A DNA stretch of 64,000 bases, from the NCBI RefSeq assembly GCF_014529535.1, contig NW_023503608.1:2666001-2730000 (forward strand). Reading direction: 5' to 3'. A program made the translations under genes and the position numbers. Origin of the DNA: Bradysia coprophila. Its lineage: Eukaryota > Arthropoda > Insecta > Diptera > Sciaridae. Of the stretch, positions 14,006-23,697 are shown piece by piece. The notes under the pieces were generated by a model. It saw nothing but the letters and a program-made list of their open reading frames with translations, had not been told where the DNA came from and did not search any database. How positions within the stretch are numbered: position 1 is the first letter of the stretch; each line of letters opens with the position of its first letter.

Positions 14006-14508
14006 ACATTTACACGATTGATGAATAGATGACACACAGTAACGAACGAAAAATAACAACTTGGTTTTGCCCGAACCAAGGTCGAACATTACGAAGCGAA
14101 TACAAATGGTTGAGATATGAATTGCCCTATTATTTACTTTTAAATTGTATTTAAGCCCAAAAAAAATACAAAATTACCAAAAAACTGTAATATTGTCGCC
14201 TTTGAATCTCATTCTTCGAAAGCACCAGAAGTACACGAGATGTTGCCAAAGATTGGAAATCATTCACTGCTTTGATGTAGACTCTAGAGGTAATGAGGTA
14301 AGGAAAGGTACCTAGACTGAAAGTTGATAAAATGAATAAGATTGGCTGCCATGTCTCGTAAGAAGTATTTTGCTCAGTTGACTGCTTCAGTGAACACACT
14401 ATCTCAGAGATCCAAAGTGCTTGTAAGGAAATTCACCTAATAACAAGCATTCCTAGACTTTAATACATTTTAGTCACTATTGTAGGATGGCAAACCAGCT
14501 TCCCAATT
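14006..14508. other. 3' flank of ATP synthase beta
   Basis: Contains the ATP synthase beta 3' UTR. No canonical AATAAA was noticed close to the stop. Nothing else recognised. Confidence 0.35.
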
Positions 14509-14593
14509 GTACCAGTAGTCGGACAACTATTGTTCTTTCATTGACAAACTTTTTTACGAATGAAAGAACAATAGGTGTCTGACTAATAGTACA
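14509..14593. repeat. Small foldback (CTATTGTTCTTTCATT arms)
   Basis: Arms of ~35 bp around a 14-nt loop. The left arm contains AGTCGGACAACTATTGTTCT and the right arm mirrors it with a few changes. It shares the CTATTGTTCTTT word with the larger foldback at 18044-18217. Confidence 0.7.
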
Positions 14594-16297
14594 TGTCCGG
14601 AGCCGCCCGAACATATGCTTGGTAAGAAGCAAAATGTAATATAGTCTATATAATATAGTCGTTTTGGGCCGTACCAGTAGGAAGAAATCACAACTGTTTC
14701 TATCGTTACAAATTTAACGAAGTGTCTAATGTGACAACCGACTTATGACACTCAGTGAATTGTGAAGGCGATATGCGTAGCGTTATGCGTAGCGTTTCAA
14801 CTAAACAATTCTTGGATTGTGACAAGAAATTAACCTTTCAGTGACGGCAATGATATCACCCGTATCGCTTAATTTTATCGTCCATTGTCAGGATCCAACA
14901 TCCATCTTAACATAATGGAGCGAAACAAATCCTTTCCATGGAAATTTTTCGATTTTTACCTTCAATGTAAGCATCCCATATAGCAATTGATTGGAAATTG
15001 GAAGCAATAAGGACGTTCCGCTATCCATACCAGATAGAATGAGAAATGAAATTTTTGCACGGACTTTTCGAACTATTTTTTTAAATGCTAAACATCGGGC
15101 TACCATTTTTATTGAAAACCGGCTCAATTCCTCAATTATTTTCAATTTTGCAGTCGTGATGTTCGTCTAACTGTGACGGAAACTTCCCTTTTCCGGATGA
15201 TTCGTACTTTGACACAGTAATCTGACCATACTGATGTTAGTCTAACATGTCCCAAATTCACTAGTGGACATGTCCCCTTTCTGCATTTAACCATTCCATA
15301 ATAAACAGTAGAATAATAAAGCCACAGAATGGTCAAAGCCTCCAATTATAGTCCATGCTACGCCACAGGATTACTAGAGCCATTGTCCTAGTGCCTATAG
15401 GATTTAAATGCTGGCTCCAGACATTGATGATTGAGATATTTTTAATGAAAAACGTTCGAAAGTAAAAGTGTTAACTCTATATCGACTTTTACTACAGGAA
15501 ATCAGCTTTTTCCCGTCTAAATTTTGATTGAAATAACGTGAACATGATAAGAAGATAGATTTACCGGGCAGGCAAGATCTTATTCATATATCGCACTAAA
15601 TTCAATTGGATTTACTGACAATTTCAAAAATAATTCGTATCGAGAACGTAATGAGGTGTGGTGACAAAAGAAACCGTTGAGTGTGAAGAAATTGCTACAT
15701 CCTGCCATTTCTTACCTCTTCTTTTTAACACACTTACGTTTTTAGCTTATGGTTCGTCCCTCGCTACTAGCGAACTCAATGCGTTTCGTATTTTCATCGC
15801 AGTTTTGATGGAGTATATAGTTTTAGAGCATTACAAGACTATGTTGGTTCTCACACCCTATTTCGGCGTCAGACTTACCTCTGTCTAACGATGACGATGA
15901 CCGCATTCATTTGTTCAATTGCTTCTGCCAGTTAAAACTACGACATTTTTACAACTTCCATAAGTACTGTCCAAGGTGAAAAAGCTTTAGGCCCTATGAA
16001 TTCAAAAGAACAAACCAGAATGGCTTTCAAATCTCCAGAATAAATCAAATGATTTCCAGTTCAACTTTACTAATTTTTCTACCATTGTTCGGCCGCTAAA
16101 AATAGGCACGCGAAGTGATTCTGTGCGTACGCCTGTCACTGTCGCTTATACCATTCCTTCACACCTTCAAACTATTGCACAGAATTATGGTTGTGTATTT
16201 ATAGCATCACACAGAACAGGGTTTCAGTCACAAATTCTCTTCGTTTTATTGACTTTGTAGGTAACGAGAACACTTAATCAATATCCATGATGCAGAG
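14594..16297. other. Intergenic, nothing recognised
   Basis: About 1.7 kb between ATP synthase beta and the 3' end of Tom22. Only short ORFs without family resemblance. AATAAA signals on the minus strand at 16298-16303 and 16245-16250 could end the Tom22 transcript. Confidence 0.35.
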
Positions 16298-16482
16298 TTT
16301 ATTCGAAACTCACCAGAGATCAATGGAAAGTTGGTTTATTTACTTTGTCTCCGATGGATAGCAAAAATCCGGTTAATTGTTGTGTGGTATTTCTATTTCT
16401 TGATCTACATAGTCTTCGATAATTATACCTTGCCTATAGCAATAATTCATTAATTTACAACGCAAGACAGAGAAAAATCGAT

Positions 16483-17342
16483 TTATCGTGATGCCATTGG
16501 AGGAAGAGCGGGCATACCTCCAGGTACTGACATTGCTGCCGATCCAGGTCCTAACAGAACCTATATATTCATCGAATGTTACCAATTAACATCAAAAACA
16601 AAACATCAACTGCTCATCGACTTACCTGTTTTTGTTGTGCCTTTTGTGATTCCATGAAATTGGCCCGTTCCGTTTCAAATATTATCGGCGCAAATAAGAT
16701 CATTGAACTCGTAAAGAATATCCATGATGCATTGCAAGAGAACTGGTAAAGATTTGCGACACCGGAAACAGTAAAACTAGAAACGGCACCACACACCGTT
16801 CGTACACGTTCGGGAAACATTTCCGTCAGTCCCCATAGACGTTCGTTCAGCGTCTCATCCGGCTCCTATATGAATAGACAAATATAACCATATCAACATA
16901 TCAATGTTTTGATGGAGAGCTTTATGAATTGATCAAGATGAATGAGCTTCTAGTATCCGTTCGCAAGATATGCGTTAAACATTTTCCGATTGCATAACAC
17001 AACAAATTACATGAAAGTGAAGTTTCAACACTCTGAATTTAAACACAATATTGAGGTTATCTCGACGACAATTTTTGAAGGAATTCGTACAATTAACTTA
17101 CATCATCATAAGACTCTCCTCCCTCATCGTCATCCTTGTGTCCGGATTCCTGTAGCATAACAAACAAAATAAATTTGAATGGATTTACGTTCTGTTTGTC
17201 AAATAAAATAATTTTTATTGATTTTTAGAACACTGTGACCTACTGTGATAGCACGTCTCTCCGGTGTATCGTCTTTGCTACCGCCTAACGATGACATACC
17301 ACTATCTTTGTCAATAAATTCAAGCTCCGGTTCAGAATCCAT
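16483..17342 (-). CDS. mge: Mitochondrial import receptor subunit TOM22
   Basis: Central receptor and organiser of the outer-membrane TOM complex; passes presequence proteins from TOM20 to TOM40. Minus-strand exons: 17342-17244, 17149-17102, 16865-16626 and 16560-16483, all phase 0, giving 154 residues. The N-terminal half is acidic (ELEFIDKDSG, DDDEGGESYDD), as expected of the cytosolic receptor domain. Then comes the family core ETLNERLWGLTEMFPERVR, a single transmembrane helix around residues 97-112 (WIFFTSSMILFAPIIF), the ETER anchor and a Gln-rich stretch. It ends with LLGPG and PGGMPALPPM, matching the animal Tom22 tail. Introns are 65 to 236 nt. Intact. Confidence 0.93.
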
Positions 17343-17854
17343 TAAAATGCAAAAATATTTATTTCAATTAAATTTCGGGATATTGTGGCTCAAAAAAATG
17401 CTTTTCATGGAAAAATAGTAAATTACGACATTTAATAAATGAACCTCATGCGCTTTGGAATAATATGAATAAAATTGTTCTCTGACGCACACAAACGAAC
17501 AGTTCATGTACTTTTGACAGTTCAGATTGTCATTTATAGTACATATACCGTCATTTTGTGTCATGAGTGTTTTGCGGCTTCAGGGGCTTCAGTGGAAAAT
17601 AGGTATTTTAGTACATTTTTTGGTAGTACCGAATGATATAGAGAAATGATAGACTTCCACATTGCGTACAAAGGGGGAAAATGAAATTATGAGCGCAACA
17701 AGAAGAATAACAATTTCTTAAATTATTTAAAAAAACACAAATTATGAACCCAACCCTCCCTGGTAAAATATAGTCATTCAAACCTTCATGGAGTAAGTGA
17801 TGCAAAGTTTTATGAATGTTATATACCTGACCACCTTGATTCCATAAATGGTTC

Positions 17855-17945
17855 TCAAAGAGCAGGTGCGTCTAACAAATCGATTTTGCCCGCTTTCGTG
17901 GGTTCCTTAACGTGTTCTTTCAGAACCTTGCGGTATGAGGCATTC
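17855..17945 (-). pseudogene. Orphan terminal-exon-like piece
   Basis: After a good acceptor (TATTCTAG) the minus strand reads one base and then 29 codons, including SYRKVLKEHVKEPTKAGKID and LLDAPAL, then TGA. The composition looks like a real C-terminus. I do not recognise the family, and no upstream exon was found before the foldback at 18044-18217. It may be the last exon of a gene disrupted by repeats, a duplicated exon, or chance. Confidence 0.3.
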
Positions 17946-18043
17946 CTAGAATACAGATTATGAAAAAAATTAGAAAAGAGGCGGGTCACACATATCTATA
18001 GATACTTGAAGTTTATCAAATCGTTAAAGCATCAAGTGCATCA

Positions 18044-18217
18044 AGTGAGCATTAAAAGTTTGGAAACATGTAAGAATGTGAACAAAAGAACAACAGACGT
18101 GAATATAATAGAACAATAGACATTGTATAAACCTGCTTCTATTGTTATATTGTCTTCTTATCTATTGTTCTTTTGTTTACATTGCTCTTATATGTTTCCA
18201 AACTTGTTAGGCTCACT
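18044..18217. mobile_element. Foldback MITE with ~50-bp arms
   Basis: The left arm runs AGTGAGC, AAGTTTGGAAACATG, GAACAAAAGAACAAC; the right arm mirrors it. The centre is A/T-rich with CTATTGTT words. No coding capacity. Confidence 0.75.
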
Positions 18218-18244
18218 GTATTGAGCATTGATAAAGCATTGATT

Positions 18245-18460
18245 CACAGCACTCCGCTACTAGCATGAACACTGATTTGACAAGTGTCAATTTTGGAGGC
18301 TTTAGTGATACGAGCTACCGCTTAGGATTGCTTGTATTATATGTTTTAACTCATATACAACGAAAACAAGTCATTTATTTGTATAACAGAAACGCAGTGC
18401 CTTCTGTGATTTCATCAGCCTCCGAATATTTTCTATGTTCGTGCTAGTAACTGTGCTGTG
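18245..18460 (+). mobile_element. MITE family B, copy 1
   Basis: Ends are CACAGCAC and GTGCTGTG, with inner inverted ends CTAGCATGAAC and GTTCGTGCTAG. The interior matches the oppositely oriented copy at 41006-41208, with words such as GATACGAGCTACCGCTTAG, TTTTAACTCATA and TGATTTCATCAGCCTCCGAA shared. Confidence 0.78.
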
Positions 18461-19048
18461 ACTGATTCCATGAACAACCTAAGTTTTGACAAAATTAACG
18501 CACTTCAAGCATGAGTGATCATAGCGGTCAGCTGCAGAAAGTATTCTATTTTAAGGTCGGTCATAGTTACTTGTAAGCAAAATACATAATTCTGTTGTCG
18601 CTTCTGACTGTAAGCTGAATCTCTAAAACTCTTTTATAATGCGTTATAAGATCTAGTTTTAGCCTTGGCACCTATCTCTAATCGATGAAAATTCGAACAC
18701 CGACGTATTCAGGTCGCATTCATTTTGGTTGTAACTTAAAAACACAATGTCTTTTGTGATGTGTCCCTAATAAGATATTTATAGCGTCTGATAAGCCCCA
18801 ATATTTTTAGACCAAAATGACTATCATTTTTCGTTTTTTTTTAGAAATAATAACTCCATTAAAAATATCATAAAATGAACACTGATTGTGCAAAAAGTAG
18901 TATAATTTCACGAAAACTTTATGGGAATTCGAAAATTTTACTGTTCAATGTTGTTTGATTAATGATTAGCGATGAAAAAATCCAAAGTACTGCATCAGCT
19001 TTATTCAAAGAAACGAGAGAATCTAAAATTCACTTCCCCAGAATCAAT
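18461..19048. other. Intergenic, nothing recognised
   Basis: AT-rich sequence between two MITEs. No exon-like sequence linking to the piece at 17855-17945 was found. Confidence 0.3.
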
Positions 19049-19236
19049 TTTAACCTGTTACAGATGACAACCGTATGACCAGTGTTATTATCTGGTCTAT
19101 TACTTCCATAGATGAAAGTATTTTTAAACGGTTGATTTCAGATCTTGTACTTCAATTTTTTTATCATTCATTTTACTGTATAAAGGACCATATTACCCAG
19201 AGCTTGTCATTATTTTTGGGTTCGATATCGATAACA
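19049..19236 (+). mobile_element. TTAA-type MITE, copy lacking its right end
   Basis: Starts TTAACCTGTTACAGATGAC and ends at GATATCGATAACAGATG without the second terminal repeat. It closely resembles 35718-35909, sharing TCTGGTCTATTACTTCCAT-type and CATTTTACTGTATAAAGGAC-type words. Confidence 0.65.
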
Positions 19237-19615
19237 GATGAATAATTTATTTCCTTCGGATTTGACAAGTTCCTAAAACCTGAAATTCTTAAATTAAATT
19301 TGATTGTAATGAAGTAAAAGATTTTTGGAAAATAAGTAGATGAAATAATGGATCGACGTATGTACCGCACTTTCCAGCTCAAAAATTTGGACAGAGCTCA
19401 GAGGTACATCCGCTAAAGTTAAGTAATTGTATATGAGTGGATTCTAACGACAAATGTAATTACAAATTCGTTTTCATTGGATAACTCATGCAAAGCTGTT
19501 GGGTAAAAAATTAAGGTTTTCAGCGTAGTAAAAACGGGTTTCTCAATATAAATTGGATCAAACCAACCGCTTAGTCAGAGTATTCTTTGGACAATCGTAG
19601 CACGACGCCGGAAAA

Positions 19616-20490
19616 ATGACTGCACTTTATTATGTGGTATGTTATCATTCGTAAAACGAGTATGAAACTATTCAATTTTCAATTTTATTTTAAAAGAGCA
19701 TCTTCTTGGTACTACTTATCGATCGTTGCCAATGTGCTACAACCGCACAGATTATATGCGATTCAGAGGGAGTCGTGGGCATGTATCCCAATCTGGATGA
19801 CACAAGTTGCAAACAGTATAAATAATGAAAATGTTGATACGGTGGAATTGTGTTAAGCAGAGACAGTTTACGAAGAGAGAGCAGTGTCTCTGTTTAAAAT
19901 GAGTTTACCGTATGGTAGTCAGAGCTTGCAGATTTACCTTAACTTGAAATTTCAGATATGTAAAATGCTTCCAAAGCAATGGTGTTTTGACTGGAGCCTT
20001 TTACAACTGTACTGGATCGACGGTTTTCAATCCGAATACACAATATTGCACAACAACGTACACTTGTTCAGTAACAACTACAACAACGACGACAACAACT
20101 ACAACCACGACAACGACTCCGGAAACTACAACAATTGAGACGACAACGACTCCGGAAACAACCACCATTGAGGCGACTACGACTCCAGAAACAACCACTC
20201 CAGAAACTACTTCGACAACGACATCAGCACCCATTTCTGCGCAAAACATCTGTGATTCTCAGACCGTTGTCGGTCGATATCCTAACCCGGAGGACAAAAG
20301 TTGCAAACAGTAAGCTATTTTTGTGATGTCTAGGCACGAATTAACAAAATTCTCATTCTTCTCTGAAAGGTACGCTTATTGTATCGAAAATAACGGTTCA
20401 ATGACTGGTTCATTTTATACTTGCACTGGTACAACTTTGTTCGATCCTAGCCTTCAACAGTGTTCCACTGGTTACACATGTAATAACTAA
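19616..20490 (+). CDS. Secreted two-domain chitin-binding protein with Thr-rich linker
   Basis: Peritrophin/mucin-like protein probably secreted to the gut peritrophic matrix or another chitin surface. Exons: 19616-19636, 19697-19815, 19956-20309 and 20370-20490, GT/AG throughout, giving 204 residues. The signal peptide MTALYYVSIFLVLLIDRCQC is created by joining exon 1 (7 codons) to exon 2. Two six-cysteine CBM14-type modules lie at about residues 28-84 and 146-202. They are clearly related (ICDSEGVVGMYPNLDDTSC and ICDSQTVVGRYPNPEDKSC). Between them is a Thr-rich linker with PETTT repeats (~86-143), a likely O-glycosylation site. Each module is split by an intron after the same KQ codon, so the modules arose by internal duplication. 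AATAAA is at 20524-20529. A decayed relative lies at 23127-23600. Confidence 0.88.
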
Positions 20491-21323
20491 ACGAGTCGCT
20501 AGCTGTCCTAATGTTTCAAGTCAAATAAAATTGCATTCGAATCATGAACAGTGTTTGTTCCTTCTCAGACAGGTTGTTCAACAGCTCGAAATAGTTTATT
20601 GAATCGCAATAGACAACGTGAAGTACTCATGCTTTTACCACAACTGGGCGATACTAAGAAAACTGAGAAAATTTACGAATATTTCTCTTAGCTATATCCA
20701 ATTTTTATTGGAATTTACAGACATGCAATGGAACTATCGATTGGTGATGCTAGTTTGAGCTTGACAATTTAATTCATTCATGCTTTGACACTCCGGATTG
20801 AATAGACTGCAAATATCCATGCATCTAAAATGCAACTGTTGGATAAAATCTACTCGTTGAAGAGCCTTATGAATATGAAACATTTGATACAGAAAAAGTT
20901 GAATTGAAAGACCTCATTTATTTGGGTACATCGAGTGATTTTGGTCTTCGCCTCTCCAAAGATTGTGAGGAGAAAGTTGGTAGATGAAAATTTGTTGGCG
21001 AATTTTTTGTCAATGCTATCTCTGAGGGATATAGCTCATGATCCAGTGAACCGATTCACATGTTACAAACGGCAATCCCTATTAGCCCTTAGTACTTTGG
21101 TCTTATCTTTCTCTGTTTGGTTGTAGCAAATGAGAGTAATCAAATGCGGTTATCGCTAGTTATCACAAGTGAGAAGTGTAATCAAAGTTGTATCAAAATT
21201 CAGAGTATTCGATAAGGTTTATCAATTTGCAAATACCTCGATATATCACCAGAGTATTTTCTGTATTTTGTTTCGCACAACGAAACATCTACGTTGCTTG
21301 TATAAAAAAAACTGATTTTCGTT
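20491..21323. other. Gap between chitin-binding gene and regucalcin
   Basis: Contains the 3' UTR of the chitin-binding gene and the regucalcin promoter. A TATAAAAAAA run sits at 21301-21310, only ~14 bp before the regucalcin ATG, too close to be its TATA box unless the leader is extremely short or starts upstream. No other gene seen. Confidence 0.35.
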
Positions 21324-22479
21324 ATGCATTACAAAGTGGAAACCGCCTCGGACACTCCCATAATATTTGGTGAGTCTCCTTTATGGGACGATCGAAGACA
21401 GGGACTGATATTTGTCGATCAGTTGGCTAAATCAGTTTGTTTTCTGGATCCGCTAACGCGAGAAATAACGAAGAAGCGAGTGATTTGTGATGATTCGATC
21501 AAGCAGATCCAACTTGCTATGCCCTATGCATCAACTACTGAGAAGTTCCTAATTGGAACATCAAAGGGACAGTTAATGGAATGGAAATGGCACAATGAGC
21601 AAGATGGTAGTCCAGCTGAAACTCTATACACCATTCCGAGTCATCCAGCTCCATTCTTTTGTGATGGAAAGTGTGACTCCAATGGACGGTTTTGGGGTGG
21701 AACGTTTTCGAAAGATCAAAATGGAGACATTATTGCCGGAGGAGGTATTTCCTTTGAATTTATTACCAAACGGTGAAAAAACAATATTTGGAATCTACCA
21801 GGCGGGCTCTACCGATTTCAGTCAAATGAAACTGACGAGCGCTATAGCATTGAAGAAGTCGGAAGTTCTTACGATCTATCCAACGGCATGGCATGGAACA
21901 AAGAAAATACGAAATTTTACTTTGTGGATTTTCTGCCGAAAAAGATTTATGTTTTTGACTTCAACGCAACCACTGGAGTCATCGGTACAGAGACAATTTT
22001 CTTCCGCAATAAAACTGAACACTTGACTATTAGTCAACTAAACTAATTTCCACTTTCAGCAAATAGAAAGACTCTGTTCGAATTTGCGGGCAAAACTGGT
22101 CTGAAAGGACATCCTGACGGTATGGTAACTGATGTGGACGGCAATCTGTGGATTGCCTGCGTCATGGGTGGAGAGTTGATTAAAATCGATGTTGCTACAG
22201 GTTGGTGAAAAAATGGACCTATTCTGATTGACTAACATCCTAACTAATTAAATATTAGGGAAACAAGTGACAACCATCGATATCCCAGCGACCATGACAA
22301 CATCCATTTGTTTCGGGGGACCCCAATACGATAAACTCTATGTAACGACCACTTCCGTTGATGTAGACGTAGCTAACACTCCTATAAAGGGGCAACCTGA
22401 TGCTGGAAAAATCTTCTCAGTGTCTTCGGAGAAAGACAACTCATTCAAGGGTTTCGCTCATTACTTTTTCCAACCGTAA
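21324..22479 (+). CDS. Regucalcin / SMP-30 family gluconolactonase-like protein
   Basis: Six-bladed beta-propeller metalloenzyme; animal members hydrolyse sugar lactones and bind calcium. Exons: 21324-21744, 21802-21984, 22060-22200 and 22259-22479, giving 321 residues (family ~300). The metal-binding positions are all present: Glu in GESPLW near the start, Asn in LSNGMAW, and Asp in HPDGM. Other landmarks are FCDGKCDSNGRFWGGT, FYFVDFLPKKIYVFDF, DGNLWIACVMGGELIKID and SICFGGPQYDKLYVTT. The first intron is only 57 nt and restores frame from AGG to GLYRF. AATAAA at 22660-22665 precedes the ZNFX1-derived pseudogene by ~25 bp. Which paralogue among insect regucalcins this is cannot be told here. 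Confidence 0.92.
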
Positions 22480-22689
22480 AGCGTTTAAGTATTAGGAACC
22501 AATGTACCAAAAAATCATTGTAATAGTATGTTGCGTTGCATGTGTTATGATGTTGATTTTTTCGGCAATATAGACACAAGTATGGAAAATTGGGTGTTGT
22601 GCCGGAAAAAGTCTCAGTACAACATTTGATATTTCCCATTCCAAAAATCCAAGTGGCTGAATAAAGAAATGTCGTTTGATCAAAAAAAA

Positions 22690-23085
22690 GAACCGATGCG
22701 ATGTCCCTCCAAAAATACTACCACACTGTGAACATTTACTTTGTTGCATAACGCCTCCACATTTGCCTAGATACCTAAGGTCTGGTACATTTTGTCTTAT
22801 ATTTGAGATGGATTGATCGGTAGCATTGTCCACAAAATCCACGACATTTTAAACAGAGCACGAATTTTTACAACTTTCGAACAGAATTTTTGAGTTTTCC
22901 TTGTCACTGCATTTGACTTTCGCCCTATGTCCACAATCGCTCTTCCTTTCCCAGCTCTCGACAAGGCCACATTAACACGGTTCGACACTTTCAAGAATCC
23001 AATCTCTCCATCGTCATTCCAACGGAAATAGAAAACGTCAGCATCATGATGTCATTTTCTTCGCCTTGGTAGCTGTCGACAACAG
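22690..23085 (-). pseudogene. Truncated duplicate of the neighbouring ZNFX1 gene
   Basis: Three blocks colinear with parts of ZNFX1, same orientation: 22690-22768 matches the last exon (~23788-23864), 22776-22942 matches the zinc-finger region (~25141-25326), and 22945-23083 matches the helicase region (~25873-26012). The sequence between the blocks is missing. Similarity is high, for example an identical CTCGACAAGGCCACATTAAC stretch. The copy cannot encode a helicase: only fragments remain and reading frames are broken. It is a recent partial duplication of the host gene. Confidence 0.85.
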
Positions 23086-23126
23086 TTGGAGACCTTTTTT
23101 CACATAAAAATACAAACGGCCCTTCG

Positions 23127-23600
23127 GGAGTTTACCGTATGGTAGTCAGAGCTTGTAGAAAATGTAACTTGAATTTTTGGAATAGTGTATTGACTGGTAC
23201 CTTTTACAACTGTACTGGATCGACGGTACCGAATTCGAAATATTTCACAACAACGTTCACGTGTTCAGTAACAACTACCACAACAACTACAACCACGACT
23301 ACGACTTCGGAAACAACCACCACTGAGACGACTACAACTCCGGAAACAACCACTCCAGAAACTACTTCCACACCGACATCAGCTCATCAGCACCAATTTC
23401 TGCGCAAAGTATCTGTTATTCTCAGACCATTGTCGGCCGATTTCCTAACCCGGAGGACACAAGCTGGAACCAGTAAGTTATTTTTGTGATGGATAGACAC
23501 GATCTAACACAATTCTCATTCATCTCTGAAAGGCCTATCACACTGTTCATTGTTCCTTGTCAGACAGGTTTTTCCATAGCTCAAAAAATTATTTTACTAA
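23127..23600 (+). pseudogene. Decayed duplicate of the chitin-binding gene
   Basis: Matches the gene at 19616-20490 from the intron before its third exon (GTTTACCGTATGGTAGTCAG shared) through the Thr-rich linker and the following intron. It then jumps past the fourth exon into 3' flank (TTCCTTGTCAGACAGGTTT-type match). The first two exons and the last are absent. The module-1 cysteine region is shortened (the Cys before the Thr run is lost) and the frame shifts after the linker, so SAQSICYSQTIVGRFPNPED is out of frame. A broken paralogue. Confidence 0.82.
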
Positions 23601-23697
23601 TAAAAAGCCTCGTTTGGATAACCATGTAACGCTGGTAGCGTTCTTTTAATTGAAAACGAATGAAAAAAAAAGAAAAGGAAAAAAATCAAACCGCGCT

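Noticed and set aside
20001-20249. Val-rich minus-strand frame in the chitin-binding gene
   Set aside because: It is only the complement of the Thr codon (ACN) repeat of the linker.
21595-22026. 143-codon plus-strand frame overlapping regucalcin
   Set aside because: Wrong frame; the 57-nt intron and restored propeller motifs explain the region.
22267-22479. Independent small gene starting at an internal Met
   Set aside because: It is the last exon of regucalcin, with acceptor at 22258 and matching phase.
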